DNA of 64,000 nucleotides, taken from CAWFXC01 sp963819735 (GTDB lineage Bacteria > Actinomycetota > Acidimicrobiia > IMCC26256 > DASPTH01). The DNA lies in contig CAWFXC010000005.1 of assembly GCA_963819735.1 (NCBI GenBank), positions 1,049,377-1,113,376 on the forward strand, given 5' to 3'. A model generated the notes under the pieces. It was not told where the DNA came from. It saw nothing but the letters and a program-made list of their open reading frames with translations, and made no database searches. A program made the translations under genes and the position numbers. This document shows positions 17,068-25,176 of the stretch, piece by piece (position 1 is the stretch's first letter; every line of letters starts with the position of its first letter).

Positions 17068-18267
17068 GTGGAGTCCTACGCCGAGGTCACGAATCCGGTC
17101 GACCCGACCACCTTCGACGTGGCGGTCGTCGAGCCCGACCCGAGCCTGCGTACGCGGCTCGCGGTCGAGCTCGCCGGCGCCGCCCAGTTCGAGACCATCG
17201 AAGACCTGATCCAGGAGGTCAGTCCGTCGCGGCCCGTCGTGGCCGTGTTCGGGCCCGGATTCGCCACGCCGATGGGCTTCCAGCACGTGCACCGTGCGAC
17301 CGGTTCCCACCCGGGTCTCGGGGTCGTGTTCGCAGTGCACGAGTTGTCGACGGACGTGCTCCAGCAGGCACTCCGCGCCGGGGCCCGCGACGCAGTGGTG
17401 CTCGGCGGTGAGGCCAGCCTCCACCAGTCGGTCGACCGGGTCGGCGAGCTCCTCGCCGGTTCCGCGCCGCGCGCGGCCGCGCCGGCCACGCGTACCGGCG
17501 AGCCCGGGCGGCTCGTGGCGGTGTTCTCCCCGAAGGGTGGTGTCGGCAAGACCTGCATCGCCATCAACGTCGCCGCGGCCATGGCCAAGCGTTCGCCGGA
17601 TCCGGTCGTCCTCGTCGACGGCGACCTGCAGTTCGGCGATGTGTCGGTGATGCTCGGCCTCCCGCCGCAGAGCACGGTGCTCGACGCGGCCGCCGCGGTC
17701 CAGTACGGCGACATGGAGCTCGTGCAGACGCTCGCGACCAAGCACGAGACCACCGGGCTGCTGGTGCTCCCCGCACCGCTCGACCCGATGCCGACCGACG
17801 CGTTGCTGCCGGGCGAGATGGTGAACATCTGCGCTGCGCTGCAGTCGATCGCCGGGCACGTCGTCGTCGACCTGCCCTCGGTGTTCAACGACTACGTGCT
17901 CGCACTGATCGAGGCCGCCGACGACGTACTGCTCGTCGGCAGCATGGACATCCCGAGCATCAAGAACCTGAAGATCGGGATGCAGAGCCTCGACCTGCAG
18001 GCCATCGCCGGACCGAAGCTCAAGCTCGTGCTGAACCACGCGAACGCGAAGGTGAAGCTCGACGTCAAGGAGATCGAGCGGGTGCTCGGCCTCAGCGCCA
18101 ACTTCCCGGTGCCCGACGACATCTCGGTGCCGATCTCGGTGAACGCCGGCGTGCCGGTGGTCATCGACGACCCGAAGTCCGCCGTGTCGCGGGCGCTGGA
18201 GTGCGTCGCCGACTCTCTACTCGGCCCGATTCCGGCGCCGGCGAAGAAGGGGCGACGGGGGAAATGA
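17068..18267 (+). CDS. cpaE: TadZ/CpaE-like pilus-localising ATPase
   Basis: A 399-aa protein. An N-terminal receiver-like domain without obvious phospho-Asp signature (VAVVEPDPSLRTRLAVELAG) is followed by a MinD/ParA ATPase with deviant Walker A FSPKGGVGKTC at about 152-162, switch region VLVDGDLQFGDVSVMLG and VVVDLPSVFNDYVLA. TadZ/CpaE positions the Tad secretion machine at the cell pole. GTG start 4 bp after the cpaB stop. Confidence 0.9.
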   Translation: MESYAEVTNPVDPTTFDVAVVEPDPSLRTRLAVELAGAAQFETIEDLIQEVSPSRPVVAVFGPGFATPMGFQHVHRATGSHPGLGVVFAVHELSTDVLQQALRAGARDAVVLGGEASLHQSVDRVGELLAGSAPRAAAPATRTGEPGRLVAVFSPKGGVGKTCIAINVAAAMAKRSPDPVVLVDGDLQFGDVSVMLGLPPQSTVLDAAAAVQYGDMELVQTLATKHETTGLLVLPAPLDPMPTDALLPGEMVNICAALQSIAGHVVVDLPSVFNDYVLALIEAADDVLLVGSMDIPSIKNLKIGMQSLDLQAIAGPKLKLVLNHANAKVKLDVKEIERVLGLSANFPVPDDISVPISVNAGVPVVIDDPKSAVSRALECVADSLLGPIPAPAKKGRRGK

Positions 18268-18313
18268 CGCAGTACGGATCGGGTGTGGCCGTGACGAGTG
18301 AGGACGGCAGGAC

Positions 18314-19681
18314 ATGACGCAGACAGCCCAACCCGCCTCGAGGTGGCAGGACCAGCGCGCGGCCCAGGGCGCCAACCAACGCGAGCACGCGCTCGAAGAG
18401 ATGCGCCAGAAGATGCACCAGTTCGTGATCCACGAACTCGGGCCGCTCCTGACCGACCAGCGCATCTCCGAGGGCGAGCTACGCCGCCAGGTCGACGAGC
18501 AGTTGCACCGCGCGCTCAGCCAGGAACGCCTCGCGCTGACCGGCGCCGAGCGCCAGGCGCTCGTGCAGTCGGTTACCGACGACGTGCTCGGCTACGGGCC
18601 GATCGACCAGCTCCTCCGCGACGAGACGCTCACGGAAGTCATGGTGAACGGTCCCGACCGGGTGTACGTCGAGCGCAGCGGCAAGCTCGTGTTGTCCGAC
18701 GTGAAGTTCGCCGACGAGACCCATCTGCGCCGGATCATCGACAAGATCGTGAGCCAGGTCGGCCGCCGCGTCGATGAAGCGAACCCCATGGTCGACGCCC
18801 GGCTCCCCGACGGCTCCCGCGTCAACGTGGTCGTGCACCCGCTGTCGATCGGCGGGCCGTTCATGACCATCCGGAAGTTCTCGAAGGACCCGTACACCGT
18901 CGAGGACCTCATCGGCTTCGGTTCGTTCACCCCGCAGGTCGCGCACTTCATCGACCAGTGCGTGAAGGGCCGGCTCAACTGCATCGTGAGCGGTGGTACC
19001 GGTACCGGGAAGACCACGCTGCTCAACGTCCTCTCCAGCTTCATCCCCACCGACGAGCGCATCGTCACGGTGGAGGACGCCAAGGAGCTCCAGCTCAACC
19101 AGGACCACGTGCTCCCGATGGAAGCGCGTCCGCCGAACATCGAGGGCAAGGGTGAGGTCAAGATCCGTGACCTCGTCCGCAACGCCCTGCGTATGCGCCC
19201 CGACCGCATCGTCGTCGGTGAGGTCCGTGGCGGTGAAGCACTCGACATGCTCCAGGCCATGAACACTGGTCACGACGGCTCGATCACCACCGTCCACTCC
19301 AACTCGCCCCGGGACACGCTGTCCCGCGTCGAGACCATGACCCTGATGGCGGGAATGGATCTCCCCGTCCGCGTCATCCGGGAGCAGATGGCATCGGCGC
19401 TCGACATGATCGTGCACCTGAGCCGGCTCCGTGACGGAACCCGGCGCGTCACGCACGTGAGCGAGGTCATGGGCATGGAGGGCGACGTCGTCGTGCTCCA
19501 GGACATCTACACGTTCGACTTCTCCGCCGGTATCGACGAAGAAGGTCGATTCCGCGGGAACCTCAAGCCCACCGGGATCCGGCCGTCGTTCTCCGAGCGG
19601 TTGACCGACTACGGCATCCACCTCGAGCCGTCGCTCTTCTCGGCCCCGCAGGCGGCCACCAACCCGATTGGTCGACGATGA
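18314..19681 (+). CDS. tadA: Tad pilus secretion ATPase TadA/CpaF
   Basis: A 455-aa type II/IV secretion ATPase that powers Flp pilin assembly. It has the N-terminal helical domain, then LPDGSRVNVVVHPLSIGG, Walker A VSGGTGTGKTTLLNVL, Asp box and Walker B RPDRIVVGEVRGGEALDML, and His box NTGHDGSITTVHSNS. Length and motif order match CpaF. Its stop overlaps the tadB start by 4 bp (ATGA), so the genes are translationally coupled. Confidence 0.96.
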   Translation: MTQTAQPASRWQDQRAAQGANQREHALEEMRQKMHQFVIHELGPLLTDQRISEGELRRQVDEQLHRALSQERLALTGAERQALVQSVTDDVLGYGPIDQLLRDETLTEVMVNGPDRVYVERSGKLVLSDVKFADETHLRRIIDKIVSQVGRRVDEANPMVDARLPDGSRVNVVVHPLSIGGPFMTIRKFSKDPYTVEDLIGFGSFTPQVAHFIDQCVKGRLNCIVSGGTGTGKTTLLNVLSSFIPTDERIVTVEDAKELQLNQDHVLPMEARPPNIEGKGEVKIRDLVRNALRMRPDRIVVGEVRGGEALDMLQAMNTGHDGSITTVHSNSPRDTLSRVETMTLMAGMDLPVRVIREQMASALDMIVHLSRLRDGTRRVTHVSEVMGMEGDVVVLQDIYTFDFSAGIDEEGRFRGNLKPTGIRPSFSERLTDYGIHLEPSLFSAPQAATNPIGRR

Positions 19682-20700
19682 ACGCGCTCATCCTCGCGGT
19701 CTCCTCCGACACGCCGGCGAAGCTCATCTTCGCCGTGCTGGTTGCGGCGGGCGTGCTCGGCCTCGGCTTCGCCGTCGTCCTCATGTCGGGCGACAAGCGG
19801 GGCAAGATCGAGCAGCGTCTCGGCGACCTCGCCCGCGAGCACACCGAAGAGACGATCGAAGAAGACCCGTTCGTCCCCCGCGGCGATCAGAAGCTGGCCG
19901 AGACCGCGGTGCTGCAGCGCATGGTGGGCCTCACCGGTCGCATCGCTGACCGCGCCGGGCTCCTGACTCGCACCGAGGACGCGCTCGAGCAGGCCGACCT
20001 GCCGTTGCGACCGCCGGAGGCGTTGTTCTTCTACTTCGCGGGGCTGTTCGTCGTCGGGCTGCTGGGTCTCCTGATCCTGCCGATCCCGATGGCGCTGATC
20101 CTGGCCGGTGCGGCCGCGGTGGTGCCTGTGATCGTGCTGCACCGCCGGCGCCGCGGGCGCCTGCGCGAGTTCCAGGTGCAGCTGCCGGCAACCCTGAACC
20201 TGTTGTCGGGATCGATGCGGGCCGGCTTCTCGTTCGCCCAGGGTCTCGAGTCGGTCGCCAACGAGGCGACGCAACCGACCCGCCGCGAGCTGCAGCGGGT
20301 GTTCACCGAGTCGCGGCTCGGCCGTCCGATCGAGGATGCGCTCGAGGACTCCGCCAACCGCATGTCGAGTGTCGACCTGATGTGGGCCGTGATGGCCATC
20401 CGCATCCAGCGTGAGGTCGGTGGGAACCTGGCCGAGCTGCTCGACACCGTCGCCGACACGATGAAGCAACGCGAGCGGATCCGCCTCGAGATCAAGGCAC
20501 TGACCGCAGAAGGTCGATTCTCCGGATGGATCCTCGGGCTCTTCCCGGTGGCGTTCGCCGGGATCCTGTACCTCGTGCAGCCCGACTACATGAGCGTGCT
20601 GTTCTCGGAGACGTTCGGGATCATCGCGGTCATCGCCTGCGCAATCATGACCTTCATCGGGTTCATCTGGCTCCGCAAGATCCTCCAGATCGAGGTCTGA
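19678..20700 (+). CDS. tadB: Tad pilus inner-membrane platform protein TadB
   Basis: A 340-aa T2SSF/PilC-type protein. There is one N-terminal helix (residues 12-36), a central pair (about 115-155) and a C-terminal pair (about 280-335), with the cytoplasmic T2SSF four-helix domain LPATLNLLSGSMRAGFSFAQ between. Partners with TadC and TadA to form the membrane platform. Confidence 0.93.
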   Translation: MNALILAVSSDTPAKLIFAVLVAAGVLGLGFAVVLMSGDKRGKIEQRLGDLAREHTEETIEEDPFVPRGDQKLAETAVLQRMVGLTGRIADRAGLLTRTEDALEQADLPLRPPEALFFYFAGLFVVGLLGLLILPIPMALILAGAAAVVPVIVLHRRRRGRLREFQVQLPATLNLLSGSMRAGFSFAQGLESVANEATQPTRRELQRVFTESRLGRPIEDALEDSANRMSSVDLMWAVMAIRIQREVGGNLAELLDTVADTMKQRERIRLEIKALTAEGRFSGWILGLFPVAFAGILYLVQPDYMSVLFSETFGIIAVIACAIMTFIGFIWLRKILQIEV

Positions 20701-20701
20701 C

Positions 20702-21613
20702 ATGACGCCGTTGATGATCGCCCTCGTGATCGCGACCTCGGTCGGGGCACTGGCCTACGTGATCGCCTCCGTGTCGGTCGAGAAGGCCGACGTGCGCGAG
20801 TCGTTGCGCCGCCTCGAGGGCTACCAGATCCAGGACGTCCGCGACCAGGAGATGCTGGCGCCGATGAGCGAGCGCGTCGTGGCGCCCCTCCTCGACGGGC
20901 TCACCGGCGTGGCGACGCGTTTCACCCCGAAGGGCTACGGCGAGAACGTCGCCCAGAAGCTGGTGCACGCCGGCAACCCGCCGAACCTGAACGTCGACAA
21001 GATCCTCGTCATGAAGCTCCTCGGCCTGGTGTCGGTGATCGTCTGGGCCCCGATCGTCCTGATGTTGGGCTTCAAGGGGATGCTCCTGTTCGTCGCCGTC
21101 CTGCTCCTCTGGGGCGTGTCGTTCATGTACCCCGACGTGCTGATCAACCGGAAGATCGACGAGCGCCAGAAGGAGATCTCGCGCAAGCTGCCCGACATCC
21201 TCGACCTGCTCGTGATCTCGGTGGAAGCGGGTCTCGGCTTCGAGCAGGCGCTCGACCGCACGTGTACCGCGGTGCCGGGCGCGCTGTCGGACGAGTTCCG
21301 CCGGATGCTGCACGAGATCCGTATCGGTGCCACGCGGGCCGATGCGCTGCGCGCGATGGCCGACCGCAGCGACGTGCCCGAGTTGCGGGCGTTCATCCTC
21401 GCCATGCTCCAGGCCGACACCTTCGGTGTGTCGATCTCGCGGCTCCTGCGTTCGCAGGCCGACGAGATGCGGGTCCGGCGGCGCCTCATCGCTCAGGAGA
21501 AGGCCCAGAAGGCACCGGTCAAGATGCTGTTCCCCTTGGTGTTCTGCATCTTCCCGTCGATCTTCGTGGTCATCCTCGGCCCCGCGATGATCAACATCTC
21601 GCGCGCCCTCTGA
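20702..21613 (+). CDS. tadC: Tad pilus inner-membrane platform protein TadC
   Basis: A 303-aa T2SSF-domain protein following tadB by 1 bp. N-terminal helix, central helices at about 105-145, the T2SSF core RKLPDILDLLVISVEAGLGF and a C-terminal helix ending VVILGPAMINISRAL. No TadE/TadF-type minor pilins or prepilin peptidase follow in this locus. Confidence 0.93.
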   Translation: MTPLMIALVIATSVGALAYVIASVSVEKADVRESLRRLEGYQIQDVRDQEMLAPMSERVVAPLLDGLTGVATRFTPKGYGENVAQKLVHAGNPPNLNVDKILVMKLLGLVSVIVWAPIVLMLGFKGMLLFVAVLLLWGVSFMYPDVLINRKIDERQKEISRKLPDILDLLVISVEAGLGFEQALDRTCTAVPGALSDEFRRMLHEIRIGATRADALRAMADRSDVPELRAFILAMLQADTFGVSISRLLRSQADEMRVRRRLIAQEKAQKAPVKMLFPLVFCIFPSIFVVILGPAMINISRAL

Positions 21614-21617
21614 GGCA

Positions 21618-23123
21618 ATGACCGCAACATCCACGCTCGAGCGGGCTCAGCCCGGCGACGCGGCGCCCAGCGCCCCGGAGTCGGCTGCCCCGTCCCGACG
21701 CGGGGTCGACCTCGGTTGGGTCTTCGCCGTGTTCTTCGGCGTGTTCGGCTGGACCACCGGGTTGTCGAAGCTGTCGGACAACTCGTTCTTCTGGCACCTG
21801 CGCACCGGCGAGTACATCCTCGACCACGGCATCCCGCACCACGACATCTTCTCCTACACCGCGCCGGGCACCCGTTGGGTCGCGCAGTCGTGGTTGGCCG
21901 AGGTGACGTACGCCGCGCTGTACCGCAGCATGGGTGGCTTCGGGGTGCGCCTGCTGATCGGGATCGTCGGTGCCTGCATCGGCGTGCTCTCGTACCGACT
22001 GGCGTTGCACTTCGCGCGTGATCGGGTCCTGGCGTGCGGGCTCACCATCGCCGCGCTCGCCGGCCTCTACACGGTCTGGTCGGAGCGCCCGCTGCTGATC
22101 GGCGTGCTGTTCCTGCTCATCCTCATCTGGGTGGTGGAGGTACCGACCAGCATCGTCGGCCGGCACCCGCTCATCGTGGTGCCCGTGCTCATGTGGCTCT
22201 GGGCCAACACGCACGGCACGTATCAACTCGGTTTCGCGTACCTCGGGCTCCATCTGCTCGGTCGTTGGGTCGACGGCTCGCGGCCGTGGCTCGGACGTGA
22301 GCGCCAGCTGCTTGTCGCGGGCGCGATTGCGTTCGCAGTGGTGTTCATCAACCCCTACGGCGTCGAGCTCGTCACGTTCCCGATCGACCTGCTGTCGCGC
22401 GGCGACATCCTGTCGCACATCGTCGAATGGAAGTCGCCCGACTTCCGCCAGTCGTGGGGGATCGCGCTGGCGCTGTGGTTGGTCGTGTTCTTCGTCGCCG
22501 TCGCCCGGGGCAAGCACCGCGTGTCGCGGCGCGACCTGATCGTCACGATCCCGATGTTGCTGCTCGCGCTGTGGGCCGTCCGCAACGTGGCCATCGCGCC
22601 GCTCATCGGTCTCCCGGTCGTCGCGCGGGCGTTCGCCTGCGACGAGGAGCGACCGTCGGGCGTCTCCCGGCCGTTGGTCGTGACCGCCATCGCGGTTCTC
22701 GTGCTCGTGGGCCTGGCGATCGGCGTGCAGGCGTCGTCGGAGAAGTCGTTCGACTTCTCCGTGTACCCCGTGAAGTCGGTCGACTACGTGGCGAAGCACG
22801 GGCTGCTGGGCCGGCACCTGCTCGCCACCGACGCCACCGCCGGCTACGTGATCCTGCGCTACTGGCCCGAGCAGCGGGTCTTCATCGACGACCGCTACGA
22901 CATGTACCCACCCGAGGTGATCTACGACTACTTCCACCTGTCGGACGGTTTGCCGGGATGGAACCGCATCCTCGACCGGTACGACGTCAACGTGATCGTC
23001 TGGAAGCGCGACAGCGCACTGGCGTCGCTGCTCGACCAGTCGCCGCAGTGGACCCGAGTGCACCGGGACGCCACCGACGCGGTCTGGGTGCGCCGGGCAC
23101 CGGCCACCGCCGCAGTGCACTGA
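21618..23123 (+). CDS. Polytopic membrane protein, distantly GT-C-like
   Basis: A 501-aa protein with about 10-12 predicted membrane segments (about residues 32-395) and a C-terminal soluble domain (about 400-500). After the first helix it carries FFWHLRTGEYILDHGIPHHD and a following FSYTAPGTRWVAQSW, patterns seen in large uncharacterised actinobacterial integral membrane proteins with GT-C-like layout. The start is 4 bp after tadC, implying co-transcription with the pilus genes; glycosylation of pilin is a possible but unproven role. Followed by a 390-bp repeat-rich gene-free stretch. Confidence 0.75.
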   Translation: MTATSTLERAQPGDAAPSAPESAAPSRRGVDLGWVFAVFFGVFGWTTGLSKLSDNSFFWHLRTGEYILDHGIPHHDIFSYTAPGTRWVAQSWLAEVTYAALYRSMGGFGVRLLIGIVGACIGVLSYRLALHFARDRVLACGLTIAALAGLYTVWSERPLLIGVLFLLILIWVVEVPTSIVGRHPLIVVPVLMWLWANTHGTYQLGFAYLGLHLLGRWVDGSRPWLGRERQLLVAGAIAFAVVFINPYGVELVTFPIDLLSRGDILSHIVEWKSPDFRQSWGIALALWLVVFFVAVARGKHRVSRRDLIVTIPMLLLALWAVRNVAIAPLIGLPVVARAFACDEERPSGVSRPLVVTAIAVLVLVGLAIGVQASSEKSFDFSVYPVKSVDYVAKHGLLGRHLLATDATAGYVILRYWPEQRVFIDDRYDMYPPEVIYDYFHLSDGLPGWNRILDRYDVNVIVWKRDSALASLLDQSPQWTRVHRDATDAVWVRRAPATAAVH

Positions 23124-23146
23124 CCCTCCGGATCGCCAGAGCGACC

Positions 23147-23214
23147 GAGCGCTCGAGCGCTCGAGCGCTCCGCCCGGTCTCCAGCTCGCGGCTCCGCCCG
23201 GTCTCCAGCTCGCG
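23147..23214. repeat. Short palindromic and tandem repeats downstream of the pilus operon
   Basis: GAGCGCTC occurs three times back to back (23147-23170). A 24-bp unit beginning GCTCCGCCCGGTCTCC is then duplicated exactly at 23167-23190 and 23191-23214. Further degenerate GCAGTTCC/GGCTCGC units continue to about 23280. Non-coding; expansion by slippage is likely. Confidence 0.8.
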
Positions 23215-23280
23215 GTTCCGGGTTCGCAGTTCCGGCTCGCAGTTCCCGGCTCGCAGTTCCGAGCTTCCCGGTTCCCCGTT

Positions 23281-23335
23281 CCGAGCATCTCGGAGTTCAC
23301 CCTCACGGGCGTACGTCAACTCCGAAATGTTCCGG
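23281..23335. repeat. Dispersed imperfect palindrome, copy 1
   Basis: Arms CCGAGCATCTCGGAGTT and AACTCCGAAATGTTCCGG flank a core ending in GGCGTACGTC. The same element recurs inverted at 56823-56878 with a perfect 18-bp stem; this copy has three arm mismatches. Both copies lie just downstream of long operons. Confidence 0.8.
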
Positions 23336-23355
23336 GGTAGGCGAGAGCTGGGGTC

Positions 23356-23420
23356 GACGACGGTCGGGGAGACGACGGTCGGGGAGACGACGGTCGGGTA
23401 GACGACGGTCGGGTAGACGA
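23356..23420. repeat. 15-bp tandem repeat, 4.3 copies
   Basis: GACGACGGTCGGGGA twice, then GACGACGGTCGGGTA twice, then a partial GACGA. Non-coding, between the pilus operon and the convergent pilin genes. Confidence 0.9.
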
Positions 23421-23456
23421 GAGGAGGGGCCGGCGGTCTCCCGTCGGCCCCTCCTC
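23421..23456. terminator. GC-rich hairpin between convergent pilus operon and pilin genes
   Basis: GAGGAGGGGCCG and CGGCCCCTCCTC form a 12-bp perfect stem with a 12-nt loop. It sits between convergent transcripts and could act bidirectionally. There is no U-tract on either strand. Confidence 0.6.
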
Positions 23457-23511
23457 GTGCTGTCTTGCCTTGTGCTGCCTTGCGTCCGATCGCCTCAGGT
23501 GCGGGACTGTG

Positions 23512-23706
23512 TCAGCTCCCTGCGCTGCTGAGGATGCTGCCGTCCTGGTTGAACTTGTTGTTCATCTGGCCGCCCAGGAAGCTGACCGCCGCGATCACTG
23601 CGAGCGCGATCAGGGCCACCAGGAGGATGTACTCCACCATGCTGGCGCCGCGCTCCGTCATCGTGAACCGAGCCTGGAGCCAAGTCCGCACAACGAGCAG
23701 GTTCAT
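23512..23706 (-). CDS. flp: Flp-family type IVb pilin 1
   Basis: A 64-aa prepilin. The leader MNLLVVRTWLQARFTMTERG ends at Gly20, followed by ASMVEYILL: the Flp motif with Glu at +5 and Tyr at +6. The hydrophobic N-terminal helix is LLVALIALAVIAAVSFLG. The start at 23706 is chosen from AGAAGGGG 6 nt upstream and the identical MNL start of its two paralogues. This copy diverges most (AAVSFLGGQMNNKFNQDGS). No prepilin peptidase gene is present in the window. Confidence 0.93.
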   Translation of the reverse strand: MNLLVVRTWLQARFTMTERGASMVEYILLVALIALAVIAAVSFLGGQMNNKFNQDGSILSSAGS

Positions 23707-23770
23707 ATCTTGCCCCTTCTCTGCCTGTGGTGATGCGCCGCCACGCATCGTGGTGTTGCCCCAAGACAAA

Positions 23771-23818
23771 ACATCGGCGGGACCGCTCGAGGGCTTGAAT
23801 CCCCGAGCGATCCCGCCG
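23771..23818 (-). terminator. Intrinsic terminator between pilin 2 and pilin 1
   Basis: On the minus strand, CGGCGGGATCGCTCG pairs with CGAGCGGTCCCGCCG (one mismatch in 15), followed within 3 nt by TTTT. This would stop transcripts from pilins 3 and 2 before pilin 1, implying separate control or lower expression of pilin 1. Confidence 0.7.
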
Positions 23819-23843
23819 ACCGTGTAACCAGACTTGCTGAAGA

Positions 23844-24038
23844 TCAGGAGCCGGAGCTGCTGAGCGAGCTACCCGCCTGGTTGAACTTGCCGTTGACCTG
23901 GTTCTTGAGGAACACCACGGCGGCGATCACGGCCAGCGCGATGAGGGCCACGAGGAGGATGTACTCCACCATGCTGGCGCCTTCTTCGTCCTTGCCGAAC
24001 TTGGCCTCGAGCCAGGTACGAGTCACGAACAGGTTCAT
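23844..24038 (-). CDS. flp: Flp-family type IVb pilin 2
   Basis: A 64-aa prepilin with leader ending KDEEG-ASMVEYILL (cleavage after Gly20, Glu +5) and helix VALIALAVIAAVVFLKNQV. Very close to pilin 3, differing mainly in the leader and a few residues, so a recent tandem duplicate. GGAAGGGG lies upstream of the ATG at 24038. The longer in-frame opening upstream lacks this context and is rejected. Confidence 0.93.
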   Translation of the reverse strand: MNLFVTRTWLEAKFGKDEEGASMVEYILLVALIALAVIAAVVFLKNQVNGKFNQAGSSLSSSGS

Positions 24039-24167
24039 TTGATGTTGCCCCTTCCGAATGCCGGACCGCACGCCCGGGTTGATTTGTGCTGTATGTGCAA
24101 CATCGGCGGAATTCCTGCGGGACTTGAGTGCCCGTCGGGACGCCAACCGACGTGTGTTGACGGTCGA

Positions 24168-24362
24168 TCAGCTCCCGGAACTCGAGAGTGAGCTACCCGC
24201 CTGGTTGAACTTCCCGTTCACCTGGTCCTTGAGGAACACCACTGCCGCGATGACCGCAAGTGCGATCAGGGCGACGAGGAGGATGTACTCGACCATGCTG
24301 GCTCCAGCCTCGTCCGAACCGAACTTCGCCTGAAGCCATGTACGCAACACGAACAGGTTCAT
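24168..24362 (-). CDS. flp: Flp-family type IVb pilin 3
   Basis: A 64-aa prepilin, leader ending GSDEAG-ASMVEYILL, helix VALIALAVIAAVVFLKDQV and C-terminal GKFNQAGSSLSSSGS identical to pilin 2. AGAAGGG precedes the ATG. First of three pilin genes on the minus strand, convergent with the assembly genes and divergent from coaE across 136 bp, where its promoter should lie. Confidence 0.93.
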   Translation of the reverse strand: MNLFVLRTWLQAKFGSDEAGASMVEYILLVALIALAVIAAVVFLKDQVNGKFNQAGSSLSSSGS

Positions 24363-24484
24363 GTTTGGTTATGGCCCTTCTCGCTGTGAGCCCCCGGCGG
24401 GGACACGGACATGTGCCCGTGCTCCTGTTTTTCGGCACGGTGTCGTCAGCGCTTGAGCACTCTGCGCGCGATTGGTGTCGGCTG

Positions 24485-24490
24485 TAGCAT
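24485..24490 (+). promoter_or_regulatory. Putative -10 element of coaE
   Basis: TAGCAT ends 8 nt before the GTG at 24499; no Shine-Dalgarno sequence intervenes. Confidence 0.45.
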
Positions 24491-24498
24491 CCGTCACA

Positions 24499-25116
24499 GT
24501 GCTGCTCGTGGGACTGACCGGTGGTATCGGATCGGGTAAGTCGACCGTCGCGGAGTTGCTGCGGGCGAAGGGCGCGGTCGTGGTCGACGCCGACCAGGTC
24601 GCGCGGGCAGTGGTCGAGCCGGGGGAGCCCGCCCTCGCCGCGCTCGTGGAGCGATTCGGGCCGGGGATCCTCGATGCCGACGGCGGGCTCGATCGCCCCG
24701 CCCTCGCCGCGGTGGCGTTCGCCGACGACGAGAGCCGCAAGGCACTCGGTGCGATCACCTGGCCCGCCATCGGCGTGGAGTTCGAGCGTCAGATCGGGGT
24801 GGCCCCCGCCGATTCGGTGGTGGTCTGCGACATCCCGCTGCTGGTGGAGAGCAAGGCCGCCCGTGATCGGCCGTACCGGGCGATCCTGGTGGTCGAGGCG
24901 CCGATCGACGTGCGGCTCGCGCGGCTCGAGGTGCGAGGGGTGCCGCGGCCCGACGCCGAGCAGCGGATGGCCGCGCAGGCCACCGACGACGAGCGCCGCG
25001 AGGTCGCGACCCACGTGCTCGACAACGCAGGTGATCTCGCTGCCTTGTCGGCCCAGGTCGACACGGTGTGGGCCGACCTCGAACGCCTGCGCACTTCCTA
25101 TCCCGGGACGGAGTGA
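24499..25116 (+). CDS. coaE: Dephospho-CoA kinase
   Basis: Last step of CoA biosynthesis. The 205-aa P-loop kinase opens LLVGLTGGIGSGKSTVAELL (Walker A), with VVVDADQVAR, LVVVEAP and the lid region RMAAQATDDERR. GTG at 24499 gives the usual short N-terminus before the P-loop; an upstream GTG 27 nt earlier is less likely given the -10 motif. In mycobacteria coaE follows rpsA directly; here the Tad locus separates them. Confidence 0.95.
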   Translation: MLLVGLTGGIGSGKSTVAELLRAKGAVVVDADQVARAVVEPGEPALAALVERFGPGILDADGGLDRPALAAVAFADDESRKALGAITWPAIGVEFERQIGVAPADSVVVCDIPLLVESKAARDRPYRAILVVEAPIDVRLARLEVRGVPRPDAEQRMAAQATDDERREVATHVLDNAGDLAALSAQVDTVWADLERLRTSYPGTE

Positions 25117-25164
25117 GCGGAGCGAGCGACGGGGGAAGCAGGAATAAGTGTCGTAGCCCACCGT

Positions 25165-25170
25165 TAGCAT
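25165..25170 (+). promoter_or_regulatory. Putative -10 element of uvrB (leaderless)
   Basis: TAGCAT ends 6 nt before the ATG at 25177, the expected layout for a leaderless mRNA. No clear LexA box is seen here. Confidence 0.45.
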
Positions 25171-25176
25171 CGGGGC

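Noticed and set aside
23147..23420. CRISPR array
   Set aside because: Repeats are contiguous or differ in unit, with no unique spacers of constant length and no cas genes.
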